This document shows positions 33,820-44,825 of a DNA stretch of 64,000 nt, in pieces. This DNA is from Dicyema japonicum. Lineage: Eukaryota; Dicyemida; Rhombozoa; Dicyemidae. The translations under genes were made by a program, and so were the position numbers. The stretch spans positions 380,807-444,806 of the forward strand of contig RDEW01000031.1 of NCBI GenBank assembly GCA_011109175.1, read 5' to 3'. The notes beneath the pieces were generated by a model. It ran no database searches. It saw only the letters and a program-made list of their open reading frames with translations, and was not told the DNA's origin. Within the stretch, counting starts at the first letter, position 1, and each line of letters begins with the position of its first letter.

Positions 33820-34294
33820 TTATTTCTGTTTTCTGACCTCAGCAGTGTGGATGACGTCATCTTGGTTGACTATGGAGGGGGAAGGGGTAATAGTCTGAGA
33901 CCTCTTCAGATTGATAACAGAAGTTATCCTCTCGAATATAAGCCTCTTATGTTCGTTGTCTACAATGATTATGCATTCCTTGTTTGTCAGTCTCCTGCTT
34001 CCCATATAGACTACCCCCTTTTCAGAGCATTCAGTCTCAGATAAACACTCATAAATACAGCTCCTGTGGTCGGGTGGGTCAGGGTCACTGAATCACCTTC
34101 AAAATCTATTGTCCCGTTGTTCTCATCCATCGAAGCAGGCTTGAAGTCGTCTAAATAGATACAATAAATTTACAGCGGATAGTATGGTAATCATTTCTCC
34201 GTTTGTTGGGACTATCATTATAAAAAGAATCCCCCAGGACAATTTTGTATGATCCTTCGCTTAGGACGTCGTTTCCAACAATTTTAAAAATCAT
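33820..34294 (-). CDS. EAF: ELL-associated factor (EAF) family, 3 exons with 23-nt introns
   Basis: EAF proteins bind ELL and stimulate RNA polymerase II elongation as part of super/little elongation complexes in the nucleus. From ATG 34294, removing introns 34151-34173 and 34036-34058 (both 23 nt) leaves 143 codons (142 aa). Exon 1 ends and exon 2 begins inside the family hallmark, here FYNDSPNKRRNDYHTIR|YDF then KPAS (EAF1: FHTIRYDFKPAS). A SVTLTHPTTGA block follows, then NKECIIIVDNEHKRLIFERI (EAF1: DCVLIINHDTGEYVLEKL) and VINLKRSQ (IQVKKTR). The conserved N-terminal ELL-binding half is complete. The Ser/Asp-rich transactivation tail of the ~265-aa animal proteins is absent or reduced to about 25 residues. 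Further short 3' introns could extend it, but the obvious candidate (GTCAGAAA...CTGTCAG) leads straight to a stop. Confidence 0.88.
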
Positions 34295-34414
34295 ATTAAG
34301 AACCAACACCAAAACATAAATTTTGAAATGTTTAAATTTACTTTAATAATTTAATTTTTTTATTAAAACAGTTGTTTTCAATTTCCTGATTATTTATTAT
34401 TATTTAATAACAAC

Positions 34415-35727
34415 AACAAAGTATGACAATGACCAGTTTAAATACACTCTCGAAAATTATGCATCGGTTCCAGTTGGGGAGTCTCTGTTCCTTGGTTCTC
34501 CTATATTCGAAGACCGAATTGTGGACGTGTTTAAAGAAAGGACAATAGAGCTCGGTACTTTTGAGACCCGTTTGCGGCATGTTGACAACCATATTGCCCT
34601 CTTCCATTTGAGAAACTGCTTGTCCATTCCAAGATTAAACTATTTACTAAGGACTGCACCATGTTATAAGTGTGATTCCTTTTTAATGGAATACTCTGAT
34701 TGCCTCAAAAGATGTACTGAATTCGTACTTAACGTTTCCCTTGACACCCCTGGATGGATACAGACTCAATTACCAATATCATTGGGTGGAATCGGTCTTA
34801 CTACTCCCTGCCAAATTGCTGGCCCGGCGTATTTTGCCTCAAAACTTTCATGCAAAAACCAAGTGGACTCAATTCTTTCAAAGCTTCCATCTCGGAAACT
34901 GTCCAATGACTTGGTTGAATACATGGACGTGTGGCGGAGTGAAGGGCTTAGCGAGCCGCGTAATCCAGACCAACAATCGTCTTGGATGATCCATAGATGG
35001 AATGCTCTGGCATCCAACCTAGTCAGCCGGCTCTCTGGACATCGCCTGGACTGTTTCCAAAATTCGAGGGAGGCGGTTGATGGATTTTGGCTTGGGTTTA
35101 CCCATGTCAAGAAGTTGGTGGATTGTTGGATGATGACTCCCTTCGTACAGCTGTATGTCTACACCTCGGATTGCCTGTTTGCACCAAATCGAAGTGCAAA
35201 TGTGGCTGTCTATCGGACGAACTGGGTCTCCACCTCCTCTCATGCCGGAGCGGAATTGGCAGATCTTCTCGACATTCGGCAATGAACGGCATCATTAAGA
35301 GGGCATTAGAATAGGCTAAATTCTTTGCCGGACCGAACCAACTGGTCTATTTGACAACGGAAGACGCCCTGACGGCATGACCTCCTTTCCTTTCGAGCGA
35401 GGGCGAAACCTTGTATGGGATGTGACCTGTGTCTGCTCTTTCGCCCCAAGCAAAAAAAATAATTCACCGGGCAGACCTTCTTCTCAAGCAGAGGAAATGA
35501 AAAATGCTAAGTATTCGGATATCAGCGACAGGTACATTTTCGCACCTGTCGCGATTGAAACTTCGGGGAACTTTGGCCCTAAAACGCTGAAGTTCCTGAA
35601 TCATCTTGGAAAACTACTATCCGACAAAACTGGTGATCTTCGTGAGACGAGATGGCTCAAGGAGAGGCTCTCGTTGGCTGTTGTCCGTGGAAATAGCTTA
35701 TGCATCTCCCAACAGCTGAATAATTAA
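34415..35727 (+). pseudogene. RLE-LINE: RT thumb and restriction-like nuclease (5'-truncated)
   Basis: The frame 34415-35285 reads VPVGESLFLGSPIFEDRIVD, HIALFHLRNCLSIPRLNYLL and LPISLGGIGLTTP, the region after YADD in this RT family. It then shifts frame to a zinc-binding CKCGCLSDELGLHLLSC (C-x-C...H-x4-C, about 35190-35250) and GRRPDGMTSFPFERGRN then LVWDVTC. The zinc knuckle, RPD and a following D are the signature of the PD-(D/E)XK restriction-like nuclease of R2-type LINEs, which nicks target DNA for target-primed reverse transcription. The tail FAPVAIETSG...LKERLSLAVVRGNSL ends at TAA 35727. Only 2-3 frame breaks and one internal stop are present, so this is the best-preserved copy of the family here. 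Confidence 0.8.
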
Positions 35728-35785
35728 AATTAACTATTCTTTTTCCTTATAATTAAAATATTAAAGATATATAAAACAAAGTAAC

Positions 35786-38545
35786 ACATTCTCATGGAGA
35801 CGTCGAAACCAATCCTGGTCCATGGAGAAGTTTTACAATTATACAACTGAATACGAATAAGATCAGGAAGAAAATCTTTGAACTCCGGGCACTCCTCCGC
35901 GAAAATGAGGCTGACCTCGCTTTAATACAGGAGTCCAAGCTATCTCCCTCCATACCAACACCCTCTTTTCCCGGATACACAGTGATCCGTAAAGATCGTC
36001 AGGGAGGACGCGGAGGAGGACTACTTACTATTATAAAGAACGATATTCCTTTTATGGATACAACTCAACGAACCTCAGAGCTTCTTGGCTCCGACAAGAC
36101 TTTGGAGCAGATTACTGTCAAAATCGAGTTATTCCCGTCCTTTTGGATCCATTTGGCTAATTTATATATTCCTCCACAAGGATCGTGTCCGTCATCTTAC
36201 ACCCCTGATTTATCACGCATTTCAACATTGAAAAATCTACTGTTATGTGGGGATCTTAATGCACGACATCCAGTTTGGCTCACTTCCCAATCCTCTGATA
36301 ACCGAGGAGAACTCATTGCAAATTATCTTCCTGACCTGATTATACTGAACAACCCTAACTCACATACGAGGACCCCATTAAGGATGACTGATAGCTGCAC
36401 ATCCCCCGACTTAACACTATGCTCACCTTCTCTGGCTGGACTCATTTCCTGGAACGTCTTTTACGGCTTCTCCAGTGACCACAATCCAATCCTTCTAAAA
36501 TTGAGAGGTCTTCGACGATACAGGAGACGGCCGGCGGAATCAAAAAGATTCAAGGATTATACGAAGGTTGACTGGTCTGGTTTCAGTAACCTTGTGGATA
36601 AATTCTTGGCTCGGAGATTATCCTTCCAATACGCTCTATTGACGAGGCCGCAGAAATTATCAGCGCTGCCATTCAGAAAGCTGACCATATTTTTATTCCT
36701 ATATCGTCATACAAGAAGTTTATTCCTACCCTCAGCTCTTATACAATAAGTCTTATAAAACAAAGAGACCGGTTGAAGAGATGCCATCTGATGGACCTGA
36801 AGTCCTTGACAGCCTCAGACAACTGAAATAAAAGGATCTGTCAGAGCATAAAACACAAGGACAAGAGATGGCAACATCTAGTTAACCACCTCGACAGGAA
36901 AAGTACATCCCGACATTTCTGGAAAACTCTTAAACAAGTCAAGTCGGAGCTAGATGATGCAGACGGAACCGGAAAGTCTTCTCCTGAACACTTATGCCAC
37001 CAACATCCTAACACCCTTATGAAACATTACGCTGGAATTAGCTTCAAACCATTCTCGAAACACCTGGACATTAAGGTGCGTGCCCATAAACCGAAGAAGG
37101 AACCTTACCACGAACTATTCACAGATGACCAAGTCTTGGATGTGATCACCAGATTAAAGAGCTCACGGGCGTGCGGGCCTGACAAAGTATCTTCTATTCA
37201 CCTAAAACACCTAAGCCACAATTGGCAACCTCACGCAATATACAACCTGTCCATTAACTAAATATTATTCTCAAGATTTGGGAGAATTCTATCATCAGAC
37301 CGATATTGAAGGCTGGGAAACCAGAGACAGAACCTGCATCCTACAGGCCTATTTCCGTTACCAGCACACTGTCAAAAATTATGGAGAAACTTGTATTATC
37401 AGTCAATATTTCGTATCTTCCATCAAACGCACAATCTTGGTTTCTATTGACATCAACAGAGCCTTTGACACTGTTTCGAGGAAAATCCTGGTTGGAAAAA
37501 TATTTTCTACTAATATTCGTCCGAATGTGAAATTATGGCTGGCCAACTTTTTGTCTGGAAGACGTGGAAGAGTAGTCAGTGGTGATCTCAGATCTAGATC
37601 ACGATTACTACCGAACGGGGTACCCCAGGGGTCTCCACTTTCACCAATTCTATTCAACCTATTCCTACACGACCTACCTAATGATAGAGACGAAGATTCC
37701 CTGCTATTATCCTACGCAGACAACGTAGTCATTGCAATACGGAACCGCTTGACGCAAGTCGCAGGACTCGCTCGCTTGGATCCCTTAAAACTCAGACAAA
37801 ATTGAACACTCTCCACGATTGGATTGTTGGCAATCGACTTACGATTTCTGCAACCAAGTCCATCTGTTCCACTTTCACTTCGGACCGTCGTTCCAAGGAT
37901 GAACCGAGTATCTTTATTGATCCCACTCGGATTCCAGTGACAAGGTCCCCCACTGTCCTTGGAGTCAAGTACGACAGTCTACTCAATTTCAACTCCCACG
38001 CAAAAGACATGATTACCAGGGGCCTCCAGAAAGTTAACGTTTTACGCGCCCTTGTCCGGAGGACCACGAGGAACATGGACTTTTCCGTTTCTACCCTCTA
38101 CCAACAAACAATCGCGCCTGCCGTTGAGTATGCCTCCGTTGCATGGAGATTCGCGCTATCGGAGTCTATGGTCCAAAGAGTCAACTCGATACACCGGAAA
38201 ACAATCAGTATGCTTTGCCCACGTAATGGATCAACAGTCGACCCACTACTCATGGAAGCTAAGATCCGTAGTCGTGGCTCCGGATTTCTTCGCGTTTGTG
38301 AGGATGATGGAAATCCGCTTCGCCTGATCCTTTCCATGGCAAGAGAAAAACCGATTGGATAAGAAATTCCCCTCCCCGATCGGATTCCTCTGCAAGACCG
38401 AGAGTAGGCTCTTCCGGAAAGTATTGGGGACGATGGAAGATCACAGACGTCGAATGGCACAATTGATTGCGAGAACTGGGATCACCTAACTGTTTGACTC
38501 TTTTGTCTTTCTTTCTCGATGTTCCCGGGGTTATTAAAATAAATA
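35786..38545 (+). pseudogene. LINE A: 2A-like peptide, APE endonuclease and RT (nearly full-length)
   Basis: It opens with HGDVETNPGP (35793-35822), an exact match to the 2A consensus D-x-E-x-N-P-G-P. The APE-type endonuclease follows: IQLNTNKIRKKIFEL, LIQESK, NLLLCGDLNARHP and SSDHNPILL (catalytic N, E, D, SDH). After a linker with frameshifts comes the RT: YRPISVTSTLSKIMEKLV, IDINRAFDTVSRK (motif A), LPNGVPQGSPLSPILFNLF (motif B), SYADNVVIA (motif C) and LGVKYDSLLNFNSHAKDM. The C-terminus ends near RRRMAQLI..TGIT and the 3'UTR in CCCGGGGTTATTAAAATAA. Motif C is YADN, not YADD, and there are at least four frame breaks, so it cannot be active. Everything upstream of the 2A is lost (in-frame stop five codons before). 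Confidence 0.85.
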
Positions 38546-38549
38546 AAAT

Positions 38550-39765
38550 AAAAACACATTCTAATGGTGCAGATGGAATTCCCATAATCCTCCTGAAAAA
38601 CCTAGGAAATGAAGGAATCGGTACCCTGACCAAAATCTACAACTGGTCGATTAATTATAACTCAATTCCAACAATATGGAAACTTGCAAACATCCTCTCA
38701 GTATCGAAGCCAGGAAAACCGAAAGAAGACCCAGCTTCCTTCAGGCCTATTTCTCTCTTATGCTCCATGTCAAAAATTCTGGAAAGCTTATCCTCGCAAA
38801 AATCATTGAAAGGACTCCCGATAAATTATTCCATCATGGTTTCAAAAAGGATCGGTCCACAACGAGTTTCCTCACATCCCTGACTAACTTTATTCGCTCT
38901 GGATTTCTGTGCAAGCCAAGACACCAAAAACTGTGTTCTGCTCACTGAACGTCCACAAAGCCTTCGATTCTGTGCCGAGGAAGAACCTAACATGGAAATT
39001 TACCAATCAGATATCCCTGAAAACCTAAAACGCTGGCTGATGAACTTCCTTAGCGGACGAAGAGGTAGAGTGTGCATTGGAAACATTAATTCTGTCTCCC
39101 GTTTATTCCCAAATGGAGTACCCCAGGGCTCGCCGCTATCACCATTACTATTCAACCTGTTTTTTGTTGACTACTCGAGTGGTTTAATGAAACTCGGATG
39201 TCAATCAATACCGAAAAATTTGTTACAACTCTATACCTCGGACAAAAGATTGTCGAACAGGACAATAGAAGTTACTGCGGAGGGAAGAGAATTGCCTTCA
39301 GCAAATGGCAAAAAATATTGGGTATGACTTTCGATACCACATGAACTTTTCGAGACATGTCACTAACGTGCTGAACAAATGTGAGAAAATCAACCTTCTG
39401 AAATGCCTAACAGGTCTATGGAAAATTAGACATCACCCTATACTTAAAACGCTCTACTCACAGTACATCGAACCATGCATTTCATATGCGTGTACTTCAT
39501 GAGGACCACTGGCCTCTTATACGAACATCCAGAAAATCTCCGCAACCCAGAAAAGGGACTAACTGAAAGATGGTATACAAAGGAACATATCAAATCACCG
39601 ACGCCCTTGGAGACACTAATTGAAAAAAATGAGAAAGGAAACCAATGCCAAAAAGAAAGTGCTCGTCCGCAACGAACTTGTGTAGGTTCAAGGGATTAAC
39701 ATCGAGAAAAGATGAGAGCCTTGATCCAATTCGTCGGGATCACTTAGTTTAGTTTTTCAGTTTAA
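38550..39765 (+). pseudogene. LINE A-related RT fragment
   Basis: It begins abruptly at the RT fingers (NGADGIPIILLKNLG, WKLANILSVSKPGKPKEDPA, FRPISLLCSMSKILE). Motif A is shifted (NVHKAFDSVPRK), then LFPNGVPQGSPLSPLLFNL (B). Motif C is deleted, and after the gap come ISYACTS and the C-terminal IEKNEKGN region. It sits immediately after LINE A in the same orientation but differs in sequence, so it is an independent insertion of a related subfamily (same as the copy at 51.9 kb). Confidence 0.75.
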
Positions 39766-39839
39766 CAGTGGTCTTTGGAATTTAATTTAATTAATATTAT
39801 TTCAACATTCGTAAAATCATAATAATAATTTCACTCGTG

Positions 39840-42440
39840 CAGCATTCAAAACAATCCTCCGAACCAACTTCTTTTAACCTCCTCGATCGTTGGAGAGTTT
39901 CCTCAACTCGTCCAGGTCGTCCCCACTTCTTAAACGTTTGTTCACGAGCTTTAGATCTCCGTCAAGTGTTTCAGGTAGTGTAATACGCCGGCGTCCACGA
40001 AAGCACTGTCTCATAAAGTAGTCCTCCATTGCTATGTTTGCCGGAGCGCCCAAGTCCATACGCAAGATATGTCCAAATAGCCTCCAGCGCATATCAGCAA
40101 TTTCGAGACTCTGTGGACCCGTGCAACATTTCTTGTACAGCGATTCCTTTTTTATTCTTGCTGGCCAGTTCAGTCCTAGTAGGGATCTAAGTTGTCTTCG
40201 ATGGAAAGAGTCTAGTCCAAGTTGTTCGGTTTTAGACGTTCCCCAGGTCGATGAATTGTACATTAGGATCGGCTTGACAAAGGCTTCATACAGTCTCAAA
40301 CGAACTGATGTGCAGGATCGTCGTTTACCAATCCACTTTTTCTTCAACTTGTTTATCGTTACCCAAACGAGGGCCTTCCTTCTGGCAATATCTTGACTGT
40401 CTCCAAGTAAAGGGCCAAGTTTGTTTGTTTTTCGCCATGTTTCACTTGATCTGCTTTCCATTCTCCTGATTTTCACAATGTCAGTTTTTGCGGTTTTCAT
40501 TCCAAGGAACCATTGGTTCAGCTCAGCAGAGGCCACCTCGAGGAGTCGAAGTAGGGCCGATTTGTCTTCTGACACAAAGTCGATGTCGTCCGCATGGCTC
40601 CATAACATCTGCAATGGATCTTCCTGTCCTGAATCCACTGTGACTAGGAGATAGATAGTTGTCCACTTGTTCTCTGATTCGGTTCAACGTAACTAAAGCC
40701 AGAAGTTTCCGTAAGGTGTTTAGCAGAATTATTGGACGTAGGTTTTCAACAGACCAGCATGCTTGTTAGGTTTTTGTATTGGTATTAATAGTCCGGATCC
40801 AAGAGCTGGGTATTCTTTTTTTTATAAACATAGAGTTAAGTAGTTTTGCCAACTTGTATGTTAGTGCAGATGGTCCATATTTGACAAGTTCTGAATTGAT
40901 TCCATCCGGTCCAAAAGAGGGACCATTCTTAAGTTTGACCATTGCATTTGAGATTTCGCCAGGTGTGATAGCTTTATCAAGTTGGGTGGCGTATCCACAA
41001 GATGATCAGATATTTCTCCGCGGACAGTTAATATATCCTCGAAATACGATGTAATATATTCAGCCTGATCTATGGGATTTGTTAAGAATCTTCCATTTCC
41101 GTCATGGAGTTTGAGTTTGTTCGTTTGTTTTCTTCTGTTGAGCAGACGGATTGCAGTGAACATTTTTGATGAGTCTTAACTGTTCAACTTCTGCAGCTCT
41201 TAGATCAAGTAGGTTAGTGGCGTGCTTCTTATTCAAAATCTTTATGGTTTTCTGGCTGGATCTTCTAGACTTCAAGATTTGTTTCCTGTCCGGATCAGAC
41301 GTATTTTCCAGTTGTAATCTTAGTTCCCTTTGTAATTTAATGAGGACGGGAACATCTGGATGTATACATTTTTTAAACAGTGCTGGGGACCAGGTTCCGA
41401 TACTCCCATTTGCTGCCGAAAGGATCCATTTCATTGTCTCCGTCCAGGTGCCTCCTGGAGAAAGTCCGGATCCAGGTTTCGGAGAAATTTCGTAACTGAT
41501 AATTGGTAGTTGTCTCTGATCGATGTAGAGTAGCACAGTTGTTCCATTTATAGTTTCTTCTTACATCTAAGTTTGGCTCTCTTCTTATTAAGTTAGTCAA
41601 AGTCCTCATTGTGAACTTGGAAGAGACTATCTTGTGATTACTGTTGATAGATGCACCTCCGTAAGACCTCGAGTCAGGTAGGAGTGATTTTTCTTTGACT
41701 CGGCAGATGATGTAGTCGATTTGATTGAAAATGTTAATAGAGCCTTTGGTAGGTAAAAGTCGTTGCTTAGTCCATGTCGTTTTATGACGTGCGGGATGTT
41801 GGAAACCAGTATTACATAGGAACAGATCAAATGCCTGGCAAAACTCTGCCAAGATGGTTCCGGGGAAGTTTCTGATTCCTCTTCCGTGCTGGCCAATGAA
41901 GCTTTCATTTCCTCACGGGTTCCCACTTTCGCATTCCAGTCCCCGGCAATAAACAATAAGTATGATGAACAGAGGTCTGTTAATGTCCTTCCCAATTCCT
42001 CGTAGAACAGGTCAAGTTCTTCCGGATTTTTTAGGATACGTCCACTGTGTAGTGCGTAAACGTTAATAATTGAGATTAGTCTCCTCGAATTTCTGCTTGA
42101 TCTTGTACGTAGTTGTAAGACACTGATTCTGTCATTGACTTTCCAGTAACGATATACTCTCGGAATATAGTCCTTGTGTATGGCAAAGCCTTGTCCATAA
42201 TGCCTAGATTCCGAGGGAAGCAATAGTAATCTGTAATGTGTTTCATCGAGTCCATTTTTTATTTTAGTCTCCTGCAGGCATACAGAACCCCGGTATTTCT
42301 CAACATCGGAACATAGAAGCTGCCTCTTAGCCACGTTATTCAGGCCTCTGACAATGAAGGTTAGGATAGTCAGGACATTAAATTGTTCTGAATCCTTTGC
42401 AGACATCGGTGCAAGAGAGGCACGTCACCACCTCAAGCAA
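39840..42440 (-). pseudogene. LINE B: endonuclease and RT, most complete copy
   Basis: The minus strand starts at ATG 42406 (MSAKDSEQFNVLTILTFIVR). The APE endonuclease has VCLQETKIKNGLDETHYRLL, FIAGDWNAKVGTREE, then after a frameshift NQIDYIICRVKEKSLLPDSR and NSNHKIV. A linker follows to 41100, then HDGNGRFLTNPIDQAEYITS. The RT fingers (NLRPIILLNTLRKLLA, SHSGFRTGRSIAD) run directly into HADDIDFVSED near 40600: motifs A and B (roughly 100 residues) are deleted and the YADD Tyr is His. The C-terminus is well kept (RLRLYEAFVKPILMYNSSTW, RLFGHILRMDLGAPANIAM, FRGRRRITLPETL, GDDLDELRKLSND). Inactive, but the reference copy for this family. Confidence 0.85.
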
Positions 42441-42444
42441 ATAA

Positions 42445-43790
42445 TAATTTAATTAACATAAAAACGGTTTAATTAACATCTCCCAATCTTCGTATCTGAA
42501 AATATTGTAAAAGTCAAAAATGGTTGGTTTATATTTTTTGATTCTTCAGTAAATACCGACTAATACAAAGTTCTAACCATTCAACAAGTCTTCCTACATT
42601 AAACCCAATGTGTTTACCCCTCGTGGATTCGACTCCCTTCTCTTTTGGCTTTTGGAGAGTACGGTACCATAATTACATCAAAACAAGTACTGTCTTCTGA
42701 GTTAATTCTGAGTTGCCAAAAGGCATCCATTCTGTGGTGCTTAGAAGACTCTCAACTATACCGTAAAGGACTTGCCCACTTTTGCATTTCTATCTTCAGC
42801 AACGAGCAGAGTACGGGACAACAATAAACCAATGAAGCATGGTAGAAGACAGAGTAGAAAGAATTTTGAGATAAATGACGAATTGATCTTTTATAGCGAC
42901 CCATGATGGCTGTAGTTCATGGGATCTCGATAAAATAGTGCGATTTCTGTTTAAAAAAAGTTTATCTTGGCCACAAACCGTGCTAATTTTACTTTCCTCG
43001 GATCCATGTTTGTCGTTTCTTCAAAGCTTACTCCCAAAACCTCTGCTATAAAGAGTATCCATTCATAGAATTCAATTTTCTCCTCATTTCATAAATCGTA
43101 GTATCCTTAGAATTGAGTGAAGACGGACAGAAAAAATGAATTTAAAAAAAATTCAAGAAATGAGGTTTTTTGTATACAGAGTTTTTATGGATGAGACAAA
43201 GTTAATTTTAAAAATACTAATTTATTAGCAATTTCCGAATCAACAGATCCCTGCTAGTGACTCCTGAAGTGTTTGGCCGCACATGGCGGATAGCCGAGTA
43301 TTACTATAAAATTGGGTTTGCTTAAGAAATTGTCAAAGTAAACAATAATATTGTGAACCTGGCGAATTATAATATAAAAGAGCCTGTTGAAGAAAAGCTC
43401 AGATTTGATGAATAGTCATCACTGAAGGCTGAATTTTAAATTTTCCATTGAAAGAGATCTCTTACCCAATCTTCGACTTACTAACCTCCTATAATGTAGT
43501 CAACTCATTAAACGGCTGCGTTGTTCATACGGTATTTGAATCTGAATACGACACTTCCATCCTTTGCTCAGAACTAGGGATTTTTATGAAAATTATACCA
43601 AATCAGTCCTGCGATAAATAAACAAGTAGGCTAGCTGGTTAATAACAACTTGAGCTGATAACAGTAATTTAAATTATTCCTATCTGATAAATTTTTGAAA
43701 AATTACTGAGTGCAGTTTTTTACCAAATTTTTGAGCTAAACCTAAGGACAGTAGTAAATGATCCATGATTGTCAAGAACACCAAGAGATG
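42445..43790. other. Unassigned region
   Basis: A minus-strand piece near 43075-42940 reads KIEFYEWILFIAEVLGVSFE then ETTNMDPRKVKLARFVAKI. It is conserved-looking, but I cannot name it, and no set of introns links it to neighbours. A plus-strand reading ANFTFLGSMF near 42990 faintly suggests LINE sequence. Otherwise nothing recognisable. Confidence 0.2.
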
Positions 43791-44275
43791 GAGTAAACCA
43801 ACTAATTAAGTGATCCCGGTACGCCTCAACAGGATCGATAGGTTTTTCCTATGTTCCTCCAGAGTACCCACGGCTTTCCTGAATAGACGACGATCATCTT
43901 TCATTAGAGTTCGAAGAGAGGTGGGTTTTTTCCCAAATTTCGTGTATTTGAGGCCTCTATCCTTGAATGGAAGAAACGACTTTTTCTTGGCCACACAGAC
44001 AGATGAAGCCGGAGCCATTATTTTTGATTGCGGCGTGGTCAAGCATTGGGGGGAAAGATCGGGGGTAGATTCGTTAGACGTGTCAGTTTGCCAATTAGGG
44101 AATTGATCTTGAATGAATTTGATATCGAAGCTCCATAGGCCCATGAGGCACAAGCATACTCAATCGTCGGTTTTAGGAGTTGATTGAACAAGACGACAGC
44201 GCATTCCTGTGACGGCCTGGAAGTCAAATTCGTGATTGTGAGAGATTCCTTCTTTGGGAAATTCAAAATTATGAT
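43790..44275 (-). pseudogene. LINE A-type C-terminal fragment
   Basis: The minus strand reads LFNQLLKPTIEYACASWAYG then, after a frameshift, a basic linker and KDDRRLFRKAVGTLEEHRKN, LSILLRRTGIT and stop. The end matches the LINE A terminus (RRRMAQLI..TGIT) and is followed by the LINE A 3'UTR block GGGATCACTTAATTAG. Confidence 0.7.
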
Positions 44276-44400
44276 CTGTTCTTAGGCTTCCTCTGCATCC
44301 TTGTGAAGATTTTTTCACACATTTAAAAATTATATAGTTTTTTGTCACCGAGTGTTTTGTATACATAAAACCCTTAAACAAATTTTCTTTCCTCCTTTGT
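44225..44400 (-). pseudogene. FLYWCH-type zinc finger fragment (MULE-like)
   Basis: The minus-strand frame reads FKGFMYTKHSVTKNYIIFKC, then CRGSLRT and ISHNHEFD. The G-x-x-Y ... C-x(5-8)-C ... HNH arrangement is the FLYWCH zinc finger found in MULE transposases and their domesticated relatives. It is cut at its 3' side by the LINE A fragment ending near 44225, and no transposase domain remains. Confidence 0.6.
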
Positions 44401-44469
44401 TAGTTGATATTATCTCCATTTTGTCTCTTATGTTTGCGGCAAGCATAATATTTAAAATACGCTTAATTA

Positions 44470-44815
44470 TAACCTTGAAATCCGTAAATTGATTAAGTCA
44501 AAAAGATTAAACCAAAGCGAAAAAAGTCAAGTCAATTTTATTATTACCTTGAAATTTTTAAATTGATTTAGTCGAAGCGATTATACCAAAGCGGAAAAAA
44601 ATTCAAGTCCGCTAACGAAATCACGGACTTGACTTTTTTTCCGTTTTGCGCTAAAATTCGAAAATTTATAAGAGAAAATTTAAGATAATTGGAAAAAAGT
44701 CAAGTGTTGAAAAAATTATTAAAAATTAAAAGATGCTATTAGTATTACAAAAATGCGATGTAAACTAGAAAAGACGACTTGACTTTTTTTTCCGCTTGAT
44801 TTTTTTTCCGCATTC
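44470..44815. repeat. Cluster of direct and inverted GCGGAAAAAAAGTCAAGTC motifs
   Basis: The motif occurs on the plus strand near 44517, 44591 and 44692 and inverted near 44617, 44778 and 44797. The pair 44598-44630 forms a perfect-to-near-perfect 20-bp hairpin (CGGAAAAAAATTCAAGTCCG with CGGACTTGACTTTTTTTCCG) with a 12-nt loop. No coding potential. It may be the terminal region of a DNA transposon, possibly the MULE-like one next to it. Confidence 0.65.
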
Positions 44816-44825
44816 CATTATTTCA

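Noticed and set aside
33685-34044. Plus-strand frame of about 119 aa
   Set aside because: It is the opposite strand of EAF exons 2-3, which have a clear family match.
35982-38362. Long plus-strand frames as host genes
   Set aside because: They are endonuclease and RT parts of LINE A with frameshifts and several genomic copies in this window alone.
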